DNA from: Blepharisma stoltei
Lineage: Eukaryota > Ciliophora > Heterotrichea > Heterotrichida > Blepharismidae
Reading direction: 5' to 3'
Assembly: GCA_914767885.1 (NCBI GenBank)
Contig: CAJZBQ010000039.1
Location: forward strand, 248,001 to 312,000
DNA: 64,000 nt
The notes below the pieces were generated by a model. It was not told the DNA's origin, ran no database searches, and was given only the letters and a program-made list of their open reading frames with translations. The position numbers were made by a program, and so were the translations under genes. This document shows, piece after piece, positions 1 through 10,861 of the stretch (the first letter of the stretch is position 1; each line of letters begins with the position of its first letter).

Positions 1-19
1 CATAATTTATGAATTAGGG

Positions 20-1450
20 TTAATAAAATTTATTGTTTATACGCTTCCATATTCTAAACGAATGCAGCTCTTTTATATAAATTACTCGGCTAGAAATTTT
101 GGTTAAACGATTGATTATAATTCCACACATTTTTGCTTTTTTGAGGAGTTCTGTGACTGATTCAATTGATCTTTGGCGCTTCAAAGGTAATTCAGGCTCT
201 GGGGTGTTTTGCAAATTTAAAGCTTGGGAAACCACTTGTGAAAGCATATTGTTATTTCATTCAGCTTTACGAGATCTTGCTCTTTCTAGCAAAGTTAATG
301 CTTCATTGTCAAGCAAATTTGCAGCTGTTTTAGGAAGCCTAGAGGATTTTAAGCATGGGTTAAGAGTAGCTAAAGCTTGAGATGTTGATGCATTTTCATT
401 ACTCCTCCCTTGGCTAACGAACAAATTTTATGCTCCCTCACCCAAGGGATAATTTTTTTAAAAAAATTATTATATAAAAAAAAAGATTTGAATTTAGAAT
501 CCAAATGTTTAAATTTAATAAAATTAGAAGGAGGTCTCATTATTATAATCATTAAATCTATATAAAATATTGCAGTAAAAAAGCATATTAAAAGATTTTT
601 TAATTGATAAATTTTTACCGAAAATAGGGTTTTCTAATGGTTTTGCTCGCTAATCAGAGGGGGAGTTAGAAATATGAGCAGGGGCACTTTGAATGGGAGC
701 TTCAATAGGATTTGTCTTCTTTTCTGCGTCTCCACTAATAATTGTTTGCGCATTTTGAATGGAGGCATCAAAAGGATTTGCCTTCTTTTCTACATCTGAG
801 TAAATATTTTTTTGGGCATTTTGAATAGGAGTTTCATGAAAATTTGGCTTCTTTACAGCATCTGCATTAGCAGTTTTTTGGACATTTTGAATAGGAGCTT
901 CAATAGCATTTGGCTTCTTTACTTCATCTTCTTTAATGGCTTTTTGGGCTTTTTGAATGGGAGCTTCAATAGGATTTGATTTCTTTTCTGAATCTTTTTT
1001 AATTGCTTTTTTTGCATTTTCATTTGCATTTTCATTTGCAGTTTTATTTGAAAATTCTCTTGATTTTTGCTCTGTTTCTGAGCCTATTTTAATGATTTTT
1101 TCTTTTAATGGAAATTCCGCTACATAAGAATTTTTAAAATTTCTGATTTTTTCCTTTACAGGGAGCTGTTCCATAGAAGAATCTTTAAGTGGCTTTTCTT
1201 TTTCTTTAGCTGGAGCAGGTGGATTTACATTTAAAGAAGCATGAGAATATGCATGAGCTTTTATAAGGATATTATGGACCACTTTAGAGCATACTCCGCA
1301 TTTGAATTTCCCAGGACTCAGCTCATCAAATGGTATTTTATCAACTTCAACTTGAGAAGATTTAGATGTTTGAGTTTCTGCTTGATTGAAGCTATTTTTC
1401 TTTATTTCCATGAAGGATTGCTTATTTATTTGGGCTTTATTTTCAATCAT
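20..1450 (-). CDS. C2H2-finger protein with tandem repeats
   Basis: Function not recognised. After removal of the IES at 400-667 one frame runs from ATG at 1450 to TAA at 20-22, with an AHISN|ENAST junction. Near residue 50 is one C2H2-type finger (CGVC, 11 residues, HAYSH). The middle holds five or six degenerate repeats of about 22 residues built on EAPIQNAQK-x-x-x-x-D-x-EKK-x-NP, rich in Lys, Glu and Asn and probably disordered. The C-terminal part includes one UGA read as Trp. The last 35 codons are AT-rich and less convincing, so the true end could lie behind another unrecognised IES. A nucleic-acid-binding or scaffold role is inference only. Confidence 0.7.
400..667. mobile_element. Class A MITE as an intragenic IES
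   Basis: TA-bounded element of about 268 bp whose ends (ACTCCTCCC... and ...GGGGGAGT) are inverted copies of the class A MITE terminus. Excision at TA joins codons TCT-AAT in the finger-protein gene and keeps the frame. Confidence 0.85.
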
Positions 1451-1520
1451 CTGAAAATTATTTTGGGGGATTTAGACAAATAAGCATATTTTTTATTTTT
1501 ATTAATTCAAAGATTTTTAA

Positions 1521-1804
1521 TAACTCTCCTATCCTTTGAGCGAACAAATTTTCTTGATATCTTATGGAGGGCAATTTTATTTTTTTATAAAATTTCTTTT
1601 TAATAGAAAATTTTTAAAATAATTAATAAATTTATGCTTTAAAATGCAAGCAACCTGAAAATTGATTATAATAATTATAAATTACGATTTTTAAAAAATT
1701 TTATATAAATACTTTTTATATTAAAAAGTGTAGTAGGACCACAAAAGGGGCTAATTTTGAAAAATATAAGGAGGGATGTTTTTGCTCTTTCGTGATAGGA
1801 GGAG
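1521..1804. mobile_element. Class A MITE, intergenic
   Basis: TA-flanked copy with ends TAACTCTCCTATCC and GATAGGAGGAGTAA, internal GAGCGAAC and an AT-rich centre. It lies between the divergent finger-protein and kinase genes. Confidence 0.75.
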
Positions 1805-2228
1805 TAAGCATAAGCAAGCATTGATTAGAATTTTCTATTTAAATATTATAGTTAAGTGATTTACTAGTAATTTATGATAATATATTTGAAAATAGTTTTT
1901 AAGGTTTCATTTTTGAAATAAATAAACAAAGCGGATTGATACCTTGAAATATTAATCTATGATAGCTGATTTTTATGGTATTAAACTATCATTTCTTTAA
2001 ATAATGTTTTTCTTATTTAACTGTTAAATTTTCGTATCGATAAATATGCTATATAATTGCAAAATTCGTTATTTATATGAAGAAGTGCTACTAGTTATGA
2101 TTTAGCTCAGAATTATTGCTGAATTATATGAATAAGGTTTATATCATATTAAATTAACTTAAATCATTATTTATATGCTACTAGCTAATTAATTTTTAGC
2201 TTCACTATAAATTCAAGTATATTTAAAA
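1805..2228. other. AT-rich intergenic region upstream of the NEK-like kinase
   Basis: 424 bp of about 75-80% AT with no open frame. It should hold the kinase promoter, but no defined motif can be recognised. Confidence 0.5.
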
Positions 2229-3443
2229 ATGGGAATTAACGATTTTGAGTTTTTAAACAAGCTTGGTGAAGGGTCTTATTCCACAGTTTACAAAGTAAAA
2301 AGAAAGGTCGACAACCAAATATATGCACTTAAAAAGATCAAATTTGGTTCAATGTCTTCCCGTGACAAGCAAAATGCTCTTAATGAAATCCGTATATTAG
2401 CATCAATCAACCATCCTAACATTGTTTCATATAAAGAAGCATTTATTGATGAAGGCACATCAACCCTCTGCTTAATTATCCTCTTTTCTATCGACATCAT
2501 AATAAATATTTTTTTATTTATTTTTTATCACGTTTTCCCTAAAATGTATATGGATTTTGCAGAGCAGGGCGATTTATTGCAGCAAATCCAAAACCACAAA
2601 AAAAATAACACCTATTTTTCTGAGCAAGAAATTTGGGATATTTTATACCAGTCCACCACTGGTCTTAAGCTTTTGCATGACATGAAAATTCTGCATCGTG
2701 ACATAAAGTCCGCAAATATTTTTCTGTCATCTGAAAGTGCTGTTAAACTTGGAGATTTAAATGTCTCAAAAATAGTTAACGGTTTGGCTTATACCCAAAC
2801 TGGAACTCCTTATTATGCATCGCCTGAAATATGGAAAGATCTGCCATATGACTCTAAAAGCGATATATGGTCACTTGGATGTGTCATTTATGAGCTAGCT
2901 GCTTTAGAGCCACCTTTTAAATCTGCAGATATGAAAGGCTTATATCGAAAAGTAACTTCTGGGAAAATCCCAAGACTGCCTGACAATTATTCCTCAGACT
3001 TAAATCTCATAATAAAATGTATGCTGCAAGTTAAACCAAGTAGCAGACCATCCTGTGAGCAATTGCTTGAAATGCCTGCTGTTAGCAGAAATATCCATAT
3101 TAGAAATGACGTTGAAATCATTGAAAATAATGGAATGCTAGAAACCATCAGGCTACCTCCAAGCCTAAGAGCTTTAAAAGCCAAGCTCCCAGGACCTAAC
3201 TATGATGGGAAAAAACGAAACCAAAGCGCAAGAAGAAGAGACGACGTCGAAAACTATGGAAAAGTAGGTAGTGAAAAGAATTTAAATAGTGTGATGACGC
3301 CTTCACCTATACTGAGAGCGTCTTTAAAAGCGAAACCAACAGACAGAAATATTTTTAAAGATAGACAAGCTCTGCAAGAGCTTAATCCTAATACGCCGAA
3401 GCTCCCACCTATGCATAGAGCTTCATCTTTAAATAATAGATAA
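2229..3443 (+). CDS. NEK (NIMA-related) protein kinase
   Basis: Ser/Thr kinase with an N-terminal catalytic domain: glycine loop GEGSYSTV, VAIK-type lysine in YALKKI, catalytic loop HRDIKSANIF, then DLNVSK in place of DFG-x-x-x, a GTPYYASPE activation segment and DIWSLGCVIYELA. The layout and the GDLNVSK motif match NIMA-related kinases, which act on cilia, basal bodies and the cell cycle. The C-terminal tail of about 120 residues is basic and unstructured. A 72-bp TA-bounded IES at 2477-2548 interrupts the hinge; removing it gives STLCLI|MDFAEQGDL, which fits the kinase hinge far better than the uninterrupted reading. The start at 2229 sits directly before the glycine loop. Confidence 0.9.
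   Translation: MGINDFEFLNKLGEGSYSTVYKVKRKVDNQIYALKKIKFGSMSSRDKQNALNEIRILASINHPNIVSYKEAFIDEGTSTLCLIILFSIDIIINIFLFIFYHVFPKMYMDFAEQGDLLQQIQNHKKNNTYFSEQEIWDILYQSTTGLKLLHDMKILHRDIKSANIFLSSESAVKLGDLNVSKIVNGLAYTQTGTPYYASPEIWKDLPYDSKSDIWSLGCVIYELAALEPPFKSADMKGLYRKVTSGKIPRLPDNYSSDLNLIIKCMLQVKPSSRPSCEQLLEMPAVSRNIHIRNDVEIIENNGMLETIRLPPSLRALKAKLPGPNYDGKKRNQSARRRDDVENYGKVGSEKNLNSVMTPSPILRASLKAKPTDRNIFKDRQALQELNPNTPKLPPMHRASSLNNR
2477..2548. other. 72-bp in-frame IES in the kinase hinge
   Basis: Bounded by TA at 2477-2478 and 2549-2550. It is 24 codons long and free of stops, so the gene stays open even if it is retained, but it would insert 24 hydrophobic residues (IIINIFLFIF region) between the hinge strands. 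Excision restores the conserved hinge. Confidence 0.75.
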
Positions 3444-3446
3444 TAA

Positions 3447-3731
3447 ATGATAATACTACATCTAGGGTTTTCTGGGCTAGGAATTTTATTGACAGTTCCT
3501 GCGCTGGTACAAGAGTATATAGATGATAATGATTTCAGCAAATGGCAAAACTCGATAAAGATATTACCACATTTATTATTGATGGTTTCTTGTGCGTTGA
3601 GGTTTAACAAAATTATTCTCCCCTTTGGATTAGTTATGGGGGTTATCACATGAATTAGTGGCCTATTTATGATGAATATGCTGATTAGCCGTTATTATAT
3701 TTACTATATAAAAATAGTAATAGTTCCCTAA
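3447..3731 (+). CDS. Small hydrophobic protein, possible
   Basis: 94-codon frame (one UGA read as Trp) starting three bases after the kinase stops. It has about three hydrophobic stretches (LGFSGLGILLTVPAL, ILPHLLLMVSCAL, LPFGLVMGVITWISGLF), a pattern loosely like small TMEM256/DUF423-type membrane proteins, but no diagnostic motif. The absence of any gap after the kinase stop argues that it may be 3' untranslated sequence. On the other strand, 3748-3984 is open for about 78 codons without an ATG. Confidence 0.3.
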
Positions 3732-3991
3732 AGAAAATTTGCATTTATTATAATTTGGGTAATCACTTTCTATTTATTTTAAATTTAACCTCAAGCTCTA
3801 CCTCAATTTGTGAAGACTTCAGCGATCTATGCACAGAAGATACAAGTTCTTGTATAAACAGCCCCGTTAGCTCATGAGCAGGGATTTTATATATTATTGG
3901 ATTGTTATTTATGATTATCGGTAACACTTTGCTTATAAAAAACACAGGCGATAAAATTTTAGAAATAAATAAACTTGTAATTGGTTAATAA

Positions 3992-6900
3992 TTAGCTCAA
4001 AGGAATTCAAGAGCTTGTAGAATGTAATGGAGGATGGGTGGCTTCTTTTGGAATTCCAGCAGCTAGCTCATATTCTTCTAGCTTAGAATTTAGAGCCTCG
4101 TTTCTTAATTTAAGATCCTTTACAATCTGCTCAAGCTCGCCGATTTTTTTCTTTTCTTCTTCTAGCAGCTGGATTTTTCTGGTTTTTACAGTCAGTTCTC
4201 TTACCATATTTTCACAGTATTTTGAGTTTTCATTGAGTTTTGACTCAAGAAAGGCGTAGCCATCGATGAATTTTTTTAATAGGTCACTTAACTGAGTGAC
4301 TTCTTGGCTTAGCTGCTCACTAGATTTATTAGGAGAAGTTTCAGATGCTATTCTGGCATTGTCTGCGTGGGAGAGAGAAGTTTCAAGTCTTGTGACGATT
4401 TGCTCAAGGGATTTTATGTGCTTAAGTTTAAGCTGGTTGTCTTCTTGGAGCTCTGATCGCTGAGCTGTTAAAATTTTTACATGATCTTGCAGCTCAATTG
4501 AAGTCCTTTGCAAATCAATCATCACTTTTTTGTAGTTTTCAACCTCTTCCTCTAAAACCTCTTCATTTCTCTTTAACTTTTTTACATTTTTAGCTAATTT
4601 TCCGACTTCGTCTTGGTATTTTACAAGAATTCCGTTTTCTTTTATTAAATTTTCAATTTTTTCTGCCATTTCTTTAACTTGCTTCTCTAAGGCATCACGA
4701 TGTTTTCTTTGCTGCTCAAGCTCATTTTCTTTTTCTTGCCTCGTTTTCATTAATTCTTGTATTTTTTCGTTCATTTCTACTATAACATTTGACTGTTTTG
4801 ATATTTTTTCTTGCATTCCTTCTATAAATTCGTTGAAATTCTTGACCATTTCTTCAGTTGCTTTGGATTTTTCTTTTCCTTCTGACAAGCTTTCTAAAAT
4901 TTCTATTTTTTCATCAGACTGACTTGCAAAACTGATTGCTTTTATGAGAATTTCTTCATTATTCTTTGATTCCTCTATGCAGTATACAAGTTTTCTGTTA
5001 TCACTTTCAAGCTCTTTATATGATTTTTCAGTTTCATGCAGCTGGGTAATAGCGTCGTTATATCTTTCTAAGACATCTTTCATACTTTTTTCATTTTGGT
5101 CAATTATTTCAGTTAATCCTTCTATTTGTCGACTCATTTCTTGCATTCTTGATAAATACTCTTTTGTTCTTTGCTCATAAGCTTTTTTATCTTGAACAGC
5201 AGTATCCTGCCATTTTTTAAGCTCCTCGACTTCTTCATAAAGTCTATTTCTATCATCTTCAGCTTTTCCAAGTCTTATCATTGCAACTTTTGCGAGGCTA
5301 TCGAGCTCGTTTTTACTGCCTCTTTTATCAAAACTCAAAATTTGGGTCGTTTTTTCGATGATCTTTTTAGCTTCTTCTAAATCTTCAGTCAGCTTATATT
5401 TGATATTTTCAGAGTTTTCGAGCTCGACAACCCTTTGTTCTAGCTCTTTTTCTAGCCTATTTTTTTCATTAGCAAGCTCTTGTGATAAGATCTCTTGTTC
5501 TTGGATTTGGACATTTACTTCTTCCTGCTTTTCTCTAACTCCCCATGAGCGAACAAAACCATTGGAAAAATTCTTATTTTTTGCCCAAAATTTACCCTCT
5601 GCGAGCAAACAAAAAATTTTTTAATATAAAAATTATTTATGAAAAAATATTGATATATAAGTAATAATTTATATAATGAAATCTCTAGCTAATTCTGAGC
5701 GAACAAAAATTTCTTGTCGCTCACGGATGGGGAGTAAGCAAGGAAATATTTTTTTCGTATTTATTGAGTCTTTCAGTCAAAGTTTGGTTAACTTTTGATT
5801 GCTCTCTAACCTTTTCCTGAGCTTCTACTTTGCACTTTTGTAAAACATTATAAAGCAACGCCACACTTGCTTCAACATCGCTTTCTATTTTAGGGAACAT
5901 CGGGATTTCTTCACACAAGAAAATGCCTGATTTCAAGCTTTCACTGATTTTTTCAAAATAATTCGACAAAAGTTTTACTATATATGAGGCTTCTCTATCC
6001 GCATATCTTTGCCGTTCTTCAAGTTCATTCAGTTCATCCTGTATCAGCACTAAATCATTTTTGGATTTTTCTAATTTATTTAATAATTCTTCAATATATT
6101 CAACTGGGTCATTCCCTTCAGTTGCTTTTGTGATTTTTTTCAGCATTTCTTCAGCTTCTTCTTTATCATTCTGTAGTTTTGCTTTAAAATTTTTTTCTTT
6201 TTCTAGCTCCCTAGAAGCAGCTGCTATTAGTTGCTCACTTTGGTGTAATTCCTGCCTTAATTTTGGTATAAAGCTCAATTCTACCTGGCATTTTTGTAAT
6301 GAGTCCATAGCTTTTTCAAGCTCGCATCTCAATCTTTCATTATCTTCTTCTAGTGCTAAACTTATCTGTTCTTTTTCTTGCACAATTGAAGCAGCTCTTT
6401 CAAATTCGTCGACTTGGCCTTTATATCTTTCATCGAGATCATTGAATTTTTGTTTATAAATTCTTTTTTCATCTTCAGTCGATTTATAAGTGTTTTCTAG
6501 ATTTGTGTAGTCTTGCCTTAAGCTTTGAATTATATGAGTTTTTTCATCAGATTCTTTTTTGAGTTGATTAAATGTTTTTTGAAGATTCGCGTTTATATCA
6601 AGCTGCTCTTGCAGCTCTTTTTCTACATCTTCCATGCGTGGCTTGATTTTTCCTTCAATATTATTCAGTTCTAAGTTTTTTTGGTTTATCTCTCTTTCAA
6701 ACATAACAATTTTTTCTCTTACTCCCTACCCCCATCCTTGATCGAACGATTGAATGTAAAAATTTCCCTAAAAATTGGGGAAATTAAACCCTATTCTTGA
6801 TCGAACGATTTTCATATCATGACAATTTTTATATATATATAAAAATATATTAGTTATCAAAAGCTTGGGAAGATGTACCTAATGAAGTTGTTGTCAGAGC

Positions 6901-8840
6901 TTTGAGACGACAGAAAGCTGCAGAATCAACCATCCGAAGTGATTTAGTCATCAACCTAGGCTTGAAAAATCAGTAATCTTAAAAACAGAGATTCTTTAAA
7001 ATTTAAAAAAAAAAAAATTTAACTCAGTAAGTAACAAATTAAAATTTATACAGTTTAAAAGGGTAAACTAATAAATCAAAATATTAAAAATTGATATTTT
7101 ATGAAATTAATTCAATTTTTGCTGTAAAAATAATTATTAAATACTCTTAACCCTCTTATTTAAAAGTAAATAAAAATATATATATATATATATATATATT
7201 TTTTATTTTATATATAAAATTTTTTTTCCCGAAAATTTTTTTTTTAACCCCCATCCTTGATCGAACGATGGCGAGTCGTTCGATCAAGGATTAGGGGGGA
7301 GTTAATACTTTTACTTGCAGCTGAAGATTATTATTTTGCTCTTTATAACTATCAAGTGACACTAAATCTCTTTGCAAATTTAAAATTTCTCTTTCTTTGT
7401 CTTTCACATCTTTACTTAACTGTAAAACCCTTTGCTGCATTGTAATAGGGATGTTTTCCATATATAGAATTTTATCTTCAATAGCGCGATAAGGCGCATT
7501 CCTAGGGTTTACCGGAGGGTCTTGGACATATGAAAACCTGCTATTCCTTATTCATGGAGGAGACAAACAGCCTAAATAAAGAATTGTGCCTGATCAATCT
7601 CGAGAACTTGAAGAGAGGCTGTGTGAAAAATTTACATTTTGGTTCGTCAAATAGATCTGACGAGCCAATTCTGGCCAGTGCTTGAAATAAAAAATGATAG
7701 TTGCCAGAATTTTATTAAATTTCTGATGAAGAGTATGATCAGAATTTTAATAAATGGCACAGGATCAAGTAATTAATTAAGTCACTATGAAAAATTCAAA
7801 TTATAAAAATCATTACTGGCATCGTCTCCCTAAGGCAATAAAGAGTACTCATTACGTTTACTTTATGCTTTAATTATCTCTTTAAATCTTCTATTAAAAG
7901 TTTGGATTTTTAAAAAATTAAAAAATTATTAAGATGGTTAAGTCACTATGAAAAAAATTCAAATTATAAAAATCATTACTGGCATCGTCTCCCTAAGGCC
8001 GTAAAGAGTACTGATTACGTTTACTTTATGCTTAAAATATCTCTTTAAATCTTCTATTAAAAGTTTCAATTTTGAATTTTTAAAAAATTATTAAGATGGT
8101 TAAGTCACTATGAAAAAAGTCAAATTATAAAAATCATTACTGGCATCGTCTCCCTAAGGCAGTAAAGGGTACTTATTACGTTTACTTAATGCTTTAATTA
8201 TCTCTTTAAATCTTCTATTTAAAAGTTTCAATTTTTAAAAATTATTAAGATGGTTAAGTCACTATGAAAAAAGTCAAAATTTGAAAATCATTATTGGCAT
8301 CGTGTCCCTAAGGCAGTAAAGAGTATTCATTACGTTATTTTAACGATTTAATTATCTCTTTAAATCTTCTATTAAAAGTTTGAATTTTGAATTTTATTGT
8401 CAAAAAGAATTATTAAAATTCTGATCATACTCTTCATCAGAAATTTAATAAAATTCTGGCAACTATCATTTTTTATTTCAAGTGCTGGCCAGAATTGGCT
8501 CGTCAGATCATTTGACGAACCAAAATGTAAATTTTCCACACAGCCTCTCTTCAAGTTCTCGAGATTGATCAGGCACAATTCTTTATTTAGGCTGTTTGTC
8601 TCCTCCATGAATAAGGAATAGCAGGTTTTCATATGTCCAAGACCCTCCGGTAAAACCTAGGAATGCGCCTTATCGCGCTATTGAAGAGAAAGCTCTATAA
8701 TGATTTTTCAGCCTCATTTCGCTTGATACAGAAGATTGGCTTGAAATTTTTTGTTTGACAGGGGAGAGACTTTCTAATTGAATATTATGCTCTTTTATAT
8801 GAGCTTCGAGGTTTTGTAGCTGAGTTCAGCTTTCTTCCAT
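3992..8840 (-). CDS. Large coiled-coil protein, four exonic blocks
   Basis: ATG at 8840 (MEESWTQLQNLEAHIKEH...) lies only 31 bp from the divergent NTF2 start. Removing IESs 7473-8697, 6720-7302 and 5536-5734 gives one frame ending at TAA 3992-3994; junctions read NHY|KILYMENIP, QVKV|LREKIVMFE and NISL|LREKQEEV. The product of about 940 residues is almost entirely heptad coiled coil, rich in Glu, Lys and Leu, with no globular domain. Such proteins in ciliates usually belong to basal bodies, cortex or chromosomes; no closer assignment can be justified. UGA is read as Trp near both termini. Confidence 0.85.
5536..5734. mobile_element. Short class A MITE as IES
   Basis: 199 bp, TA-bounded, ends TAACTCCCCATGAGCGAAC and CGGATGGGGAGTAA. 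The interior shares ATGAAATCTCTAGCTAATTC with other class A copies. Excision joins CTT-AGA in frame. Confidence 0.85.
6720..7302 (+). mobile_element. IES carrying a transposase-like fragment
   Basis: 583-bp TA-bounded IES with ends containing TTGATCGAACGA in both orientations (6739, 6800, 7257, 7277), a family distinct from class A. At 6868-6976 (+) lies a 38-codon frame starting AWEDVPNEVVVRALRRQ and ending at TAA. It resembles the C-terminus of pogo/Tigger-type DDE transposases, so this may be an internally deleted pogo-like element. A long (TA)n run occurs near 7180. Confidence 0.65.
7473..8697. mobile_element. Foldback IES: 280-bp arms around a 4x tandem repeat
   Basis: TA-bounded IES of about 1.22 kb. 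Arms 7475-7756 and 8409-8690 are near-perfect inverted copies starting TCTTCAATAGCGCG. Between them lie four direct repeats of about 158 bp beginning TTAAGTCACTATGAAAAA near 7779, 7938, 8101 and 8256, each containing GGCATCGTCTCCCTAAGG. The arms are GC-richer than their surroundings and contain no convincing gene. Excision restores the coiled-coil reading frame. Confidence 0.85.
7779..8385 (+). repeat. Four tandem ~158-bp repeats in the foldback loop
   Basis: Each unit runs from a TCACTATGAAAAA box through CATTACTGGCATCGTCTCCC to an AAATCTTCTATTAAAAGTTT box, with about 90% identity between units. Confidence 0.85.
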
Positions 8841-8871
8841 TACAAAGTAAATAGGGCCAGCTATAATCTTA

Positions 8872-9240
8872 ATGGCAGATATAAATACTCTTGGGCTCCA
8901 ATTCGCACAGTTCTATTACAATGGTTTCCAGACTAACAGAGAAAGCTTAAGAGTTTTATTCAACGCGGACTCTATGCTAACGTTCGAGTCAGACCAATTT
9001 AAAGGTGCTGATGCCATTATAGGGAAATTTCACTCTCTTACAGCCCAAAGCATTGTCCATCATATTTTGACTTTAGATGTGCAGCCTTCTACAACTCCTG
9101 GAAGCATGATCATTCTTATCACAGGGCAGCTGCAGATGGACCAAGATGCACCACTTAAATTCTCCCAAGTCTTTCATTTAATTCCATCAGGCGGGTCTTA
9201 TATATGCACAAACATCCTTTTCAGGCTGAATCTTGGGTAA
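8872..9240 (+). CDS. NTF2: Nuclear transport factor 2 (NTF2)
   Basis: 122-residue protein of full NTF2 length. It starts MADINTLGLQFAQFYY, has the FNADSMLTFES...GADAIIGKF segment, VQPSTTPGSMIILITGQL and the C-terminal FSQVFHLIPSGGSYICTNILFRLN, all characteristic of the NTF2 cone fold. NTF2 carries RanGDP into the nucleus by binding FG nucleoporins. The ATG at 8872 shares a 31-bp intergenic region with the divergent coiled-coil gene, so the two must share a promoter region. There is no IES. Confidence 0.93.
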   Translation: MADINTLGLQFAQFYYNGFQTNRESLRVLFNADSMLTFESDQFKGADAIIGKFHSLTAQSIVHHILTLDVQPSTTPGSMIILITGQLQMDQDAPLKFSQVFHLIPSGGSYICTNILFRLNLG

Positions 9241-9358
9241 TAAATAACTTATTAAAAAACTTATATATCATTTTATTTACCCTAAAGCCGAAAATAGACT
9301 AAAAATTGATAATTTAATATAGACTAGGAAAGGATATAATTTAGGTGTAATTAAATAT

Positions 9359-9748
9359 ATGGAAAACAGGCACGAATCTGAGGAAATTTCAAGCTTATCT
9401 GTAGAACTTCATGTCTTGAATAAGAAGCTGAGACCTGATGAATGCATTGTGTTGTTTAATCTAAAAGAAAAGTGGTGCAAAAAGCTGAAGATGGAAGAGG
9501 TTGTGAATTATGAAGATTTCGTCCACCCTGAAGAACCTTGTATAGTGCTTTTCCAAATGAAAAGTGATGACTATCTGGAAGATATAAAATTTGTGTATAA
9601 TATTGACTCGTTTATAGAGACAGAGTGCTCTCAAGCTATGCTTAGAAATGGTAATGATAATATTACAAAGCTAGATGAGGATATCTTATTGACGATTTCT
9701 GATGCGAGCTATTATGACGATCTAGATAAGCCTGCAAAAATATACTAA
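9359..9748 (+). CDS. Acidic protein of unknown function
   Basis: 129-residue hypothetical protein (MENRHESEEISSLSVELHVLNKK...). It is acidic, with no transmembrane segment or motif I can name. Codon use matches its neighbours, and the frame is free of stops and UGA codons. It follows NTF2 in the same direction with a 118-bp gap. Real gene likely, function unknown. Confidence 0.6.
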   Translation: MENRHESEEISSLSVELHVLNKKLRPDECIVLFNLKEKWCKKLKMEEVVNYEDFVHPEEPCIVLFQMKSDDYLEDIKFVYNIDSFIETECSQAMLRNGNDNITKLDEDILLTISDASYYDDLDKPAKIY

Positions 9749-9851
9749 ATATTATTAATTTATATAAAAATTTAATGAATTAGAATATGCGGACTATTAT
9801 GCAGAAAAATTAATTTAAAATAAAATAAATATTTTGCTGAGAGATAATTTA

Positions 9852-10696
9852 ATGCTGATATTTGCGTCAGAGCCACTTTACTGCATTGAGCAATGCTTTC
9901 AAAAAGAGCTTAATTTTTCTGATTTCCCAAATATGAATATTGGTCATGAGCAATGAAAATTCATGACCCACAGAATCAGAAGCAACCTTAGGCTGGAAAT
10001 CGGAGAAGAAGACGGCTGTTCACAAATTGAAGCAATTTTACACAGAATTATTGAAGTAATTTTTGCCAGATTTGAAGAATATATTTTATTAGCAGGAGAA
10101 GAGGGAAAAGTCTGTAACAGATTTGCAACGAGTTTAAGCTTTCGAGAAAGATCAGATTTTATATTAAGGTCTTCCATTGCGGAAAGAAATTTAGTTTATT
10201 TGCAGGATTTAATAAAGCCAAAAGCAAAAATTTTGTCTGATTTAAGCAGATATTCTTAATGCCTTGATTTTAGGCCGAAAATATTTTATAATGGGATAGG
10301 AAAAAATTATAGAGAAAAGAATATAAAAAAGGCTCAATAAATTTTTGCTACTATTTAAGAACACTGGCTCATAGAGCTAAGAAAATGTCACATGTGATAA
10401 AATCTCATACTCATATGATCCAGACAGCACAATATTTATATGATGTAGCTACTGATGATGCTTTGACAAAAAATTCATTTAAGCTAGCTTTTCAAACAAG
10501 ACTGTTTATGGTTGCGGCCACGACTTTTATACCGATACTGATATTTGTAGGGATGATGAGCGTAAATATTAGAATTCCATATCAGGATTATAGTACGAAT
10601 GGAGGAGATTTAAAGCCTTTTGTAACTATTGTAGGAGGATCATTAGGATATTATATTATTGTTATGCTGTACTTCAGATGGAGAAGGTGGATATAA
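9852..10696 (+). CDS. CorA/Mrs2/Alr-like cation transporter, split by an IES
   Basis: Two blocks in the same direction. Block 1 (9852-10259) is helical and starts MLIFASEPLYCIEQCFQKEL. Block 2 (about 10350-10696) gives ELRKMSHVIKSHTHMIQTAQYLYDVATDDALTKNSFKLAFQTRL, then TM1 FMVAATTFIPILIFVGMMSVNIRIP and TM2 FVTIVGGSLGYYIIVMLYF with a basic RWRRW end. The long helix plus two C-terminal TMs is the CorA superfamily layout. The GMN selectivity motif is replaced by SVN (GMMSVN). The gap of about 100 bp is presumably an IES; several TA pairs keep the frame and I cannot choose among them. The N-terminal domain is shorter than usual. Confidence 0.7.
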
Positions 10697-10861
10697 TGCT
10701 AGAGTCAACAAATTCTTTATTTTGGTATATTTAAATCAATTAAATTCTTAATTTTTTGATAAAGATGAGAATCAGAAAGTTTTTTACATATTTTTCTTAA
10801 AATTTTTAGAGATTTATAAGAAAAATGAATATTCTTTGAGTATTCTGATATAAAAATATAA

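Noticed and set aside
3254-3649. 131-codon frame opposite the kinase tail
   Set aside because: Overlaps conserved coding sequence and has no recognisable composition; a shadow frame.
4038-6459. Ser/Phe-rich frames antisense to the coiled-coil gene
   Set aside because: Reverse-strand shadows of Glu/Lys codons (GAA to TTC, AAG to CTT).
8372-8632. 86-codon frame MKTCYSLFMEETNSLNK...
   Set aside because: Lies in the foldback arm. The other arm has small indels that break the frame, so it is not maintained as a gene.
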